This document shows positions 63,913 through 64,000 of a stretch of DNA of 64,000 bases, in pieces (within the stretch, counting starts at the first letter, position 1; every line of letters starts with the position of its first letter). The DNA comes from Micromonospora avicenniae (GTDB lineage Bacteria > Actinomycetota > Actinomycetes > Mycobacteriales > Micromonosporaceae). The DNA lies in assembly GCF_900156065.1 (NCBI RefSeq), contig NZ_FTNF01000002.1, forward strand, positions 248,001-312,000. The letters run 5' to 3'. Under the pieces are notes generated by a model. The model was not told where the DNA came from, did not search any database, and saw only the letters and a program-made list of their open reading frames with translations. The translations under genes were made by a program, and so were the position numbers.

Positions 63913-64000
63913 CTACAGACCGCCGGGCAGCACCCCCTCCTCGATGTCGGCGAACTCGTCTTCGCTCTCAGCGAGGTAGCTCTCCCAGGCGGCCTTGTCC
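63913..64000 (-). CDS. mraZ: MraZ transcriptional regulator, C-terminal end (runs off the window)
   Basis: The last 28 residues, DKAAWESYLAESEDEFADIE then EGVLPGGL, end at TAG. They match the C-terminal helix of MraZ (AWxxYLxxxExxFAxxxEEVLPG). MraZ represses the dcw operon through repeats upstream of its own gene, which lie outside the window. It is the usual first gene of the cluster, about 200 bp before rsmH. Confidence 0.9.
   Translation of the reverse strand, partial: DKAAWESYLAESEDEFADIEEGVLPGGL

Overview
The window is high-GC actinobacterial chromosome. Gene content and order point to Micromonosporaceae, most likely Micromonospora or a close relative: a dcw cluster with an actinobacterial ftsZ-yggS-sepF-yggT-divIVA tail, a meso-diaminopimelate type MurE, a PriA-type HisA with no trpF beside the trp genes, and at least eight genes whose start codon sits 6-8 bases after a TANNNT -10 box, as in leaderless actinobacterial transcripts. 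The genus is inferred, not proven. No tRNA, rRNA, CRISPR array, insertion sequence or prophage gene was recognised.

Layout. (1) 0-6.7 kb, minus strand: trpA (partial), trpB, trpC, a small plus-strand gene, the Trp-operon membrane protein, trpE, and hisI in one open frame with a nucleotidyltransferase domain. (2) 6.8-25.2 kb, an accessory block between hisI and hisF: MerR regulator with a divergent ABC-2 exporter and TetR; a secreted, frameshifted family 2 glycoside hydrolase with a divergent LacI regulator and a 22-bp palindromic operator; a heterodimeric ABC exporter; a mycothiol-dependent-type DinB protein; an orphan terpene synthase; a long-chain acyl-CoA ligase; and a MocR/YczE divergent pair. 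(3) hisF, then a second accessory block (26-32 kb): the ohrR-ohr-oxidoreductase peroxide operon, a lipoprotein, a small protein and a large LuxR-family regulator. (4) 32.1-37.2 kb: priA, hisH, hisB, hisC, hisD with two small membrane-protein genes between them. (5) 37.3-43.6 kb: LON-domain protein, a membrane protein, a MinD/ParA-like ATPase with a deviant P-loop, an anchored extracytoplasmic protein, rluD, lspA and a DksA/TraR protein. (6) 43.8-64 kb, minus strand: antiporter, DUF167 protein, a membrane protein, then divIVA, yggT, sepF, yggS, ftsZ, ftsQ, murC, murG, ftsW, mraY, murF, murE, ftsI, an ftsL-like gene, rsmH and the 3' end of mraZ.

How the genes work together. The trp and his genes make tryptophan and histidine; PriA probably serves both pathways. 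The dcw block makes lipid II (MurE, MurF, MraY, MurG, MurC), crosslinks it at the septum (FtsW, FtsI, FtsL, FtsQ, FtsZ, SepF) and supports polar growth (DivIVA). Many of its genes overlap by 1-4 bases, implying translational coupling. murD and a pgeF/yfiH-type gene, common in related clusters, are not seen. The accessory blocks hold several self-contained regulator/target modules whose operators can be read directly.

Most unusual: the half-repeat (C-N-C-N) discoidin insertion in the glycoside hydrolase with a one-base frameshift; the nucleotidyltransferase-HisI reading frame; a patch of rare, AT-rich codons inside rsmH; the complementary degenerate sites of the ABC exporter; and the MinD-like ATPase operon.
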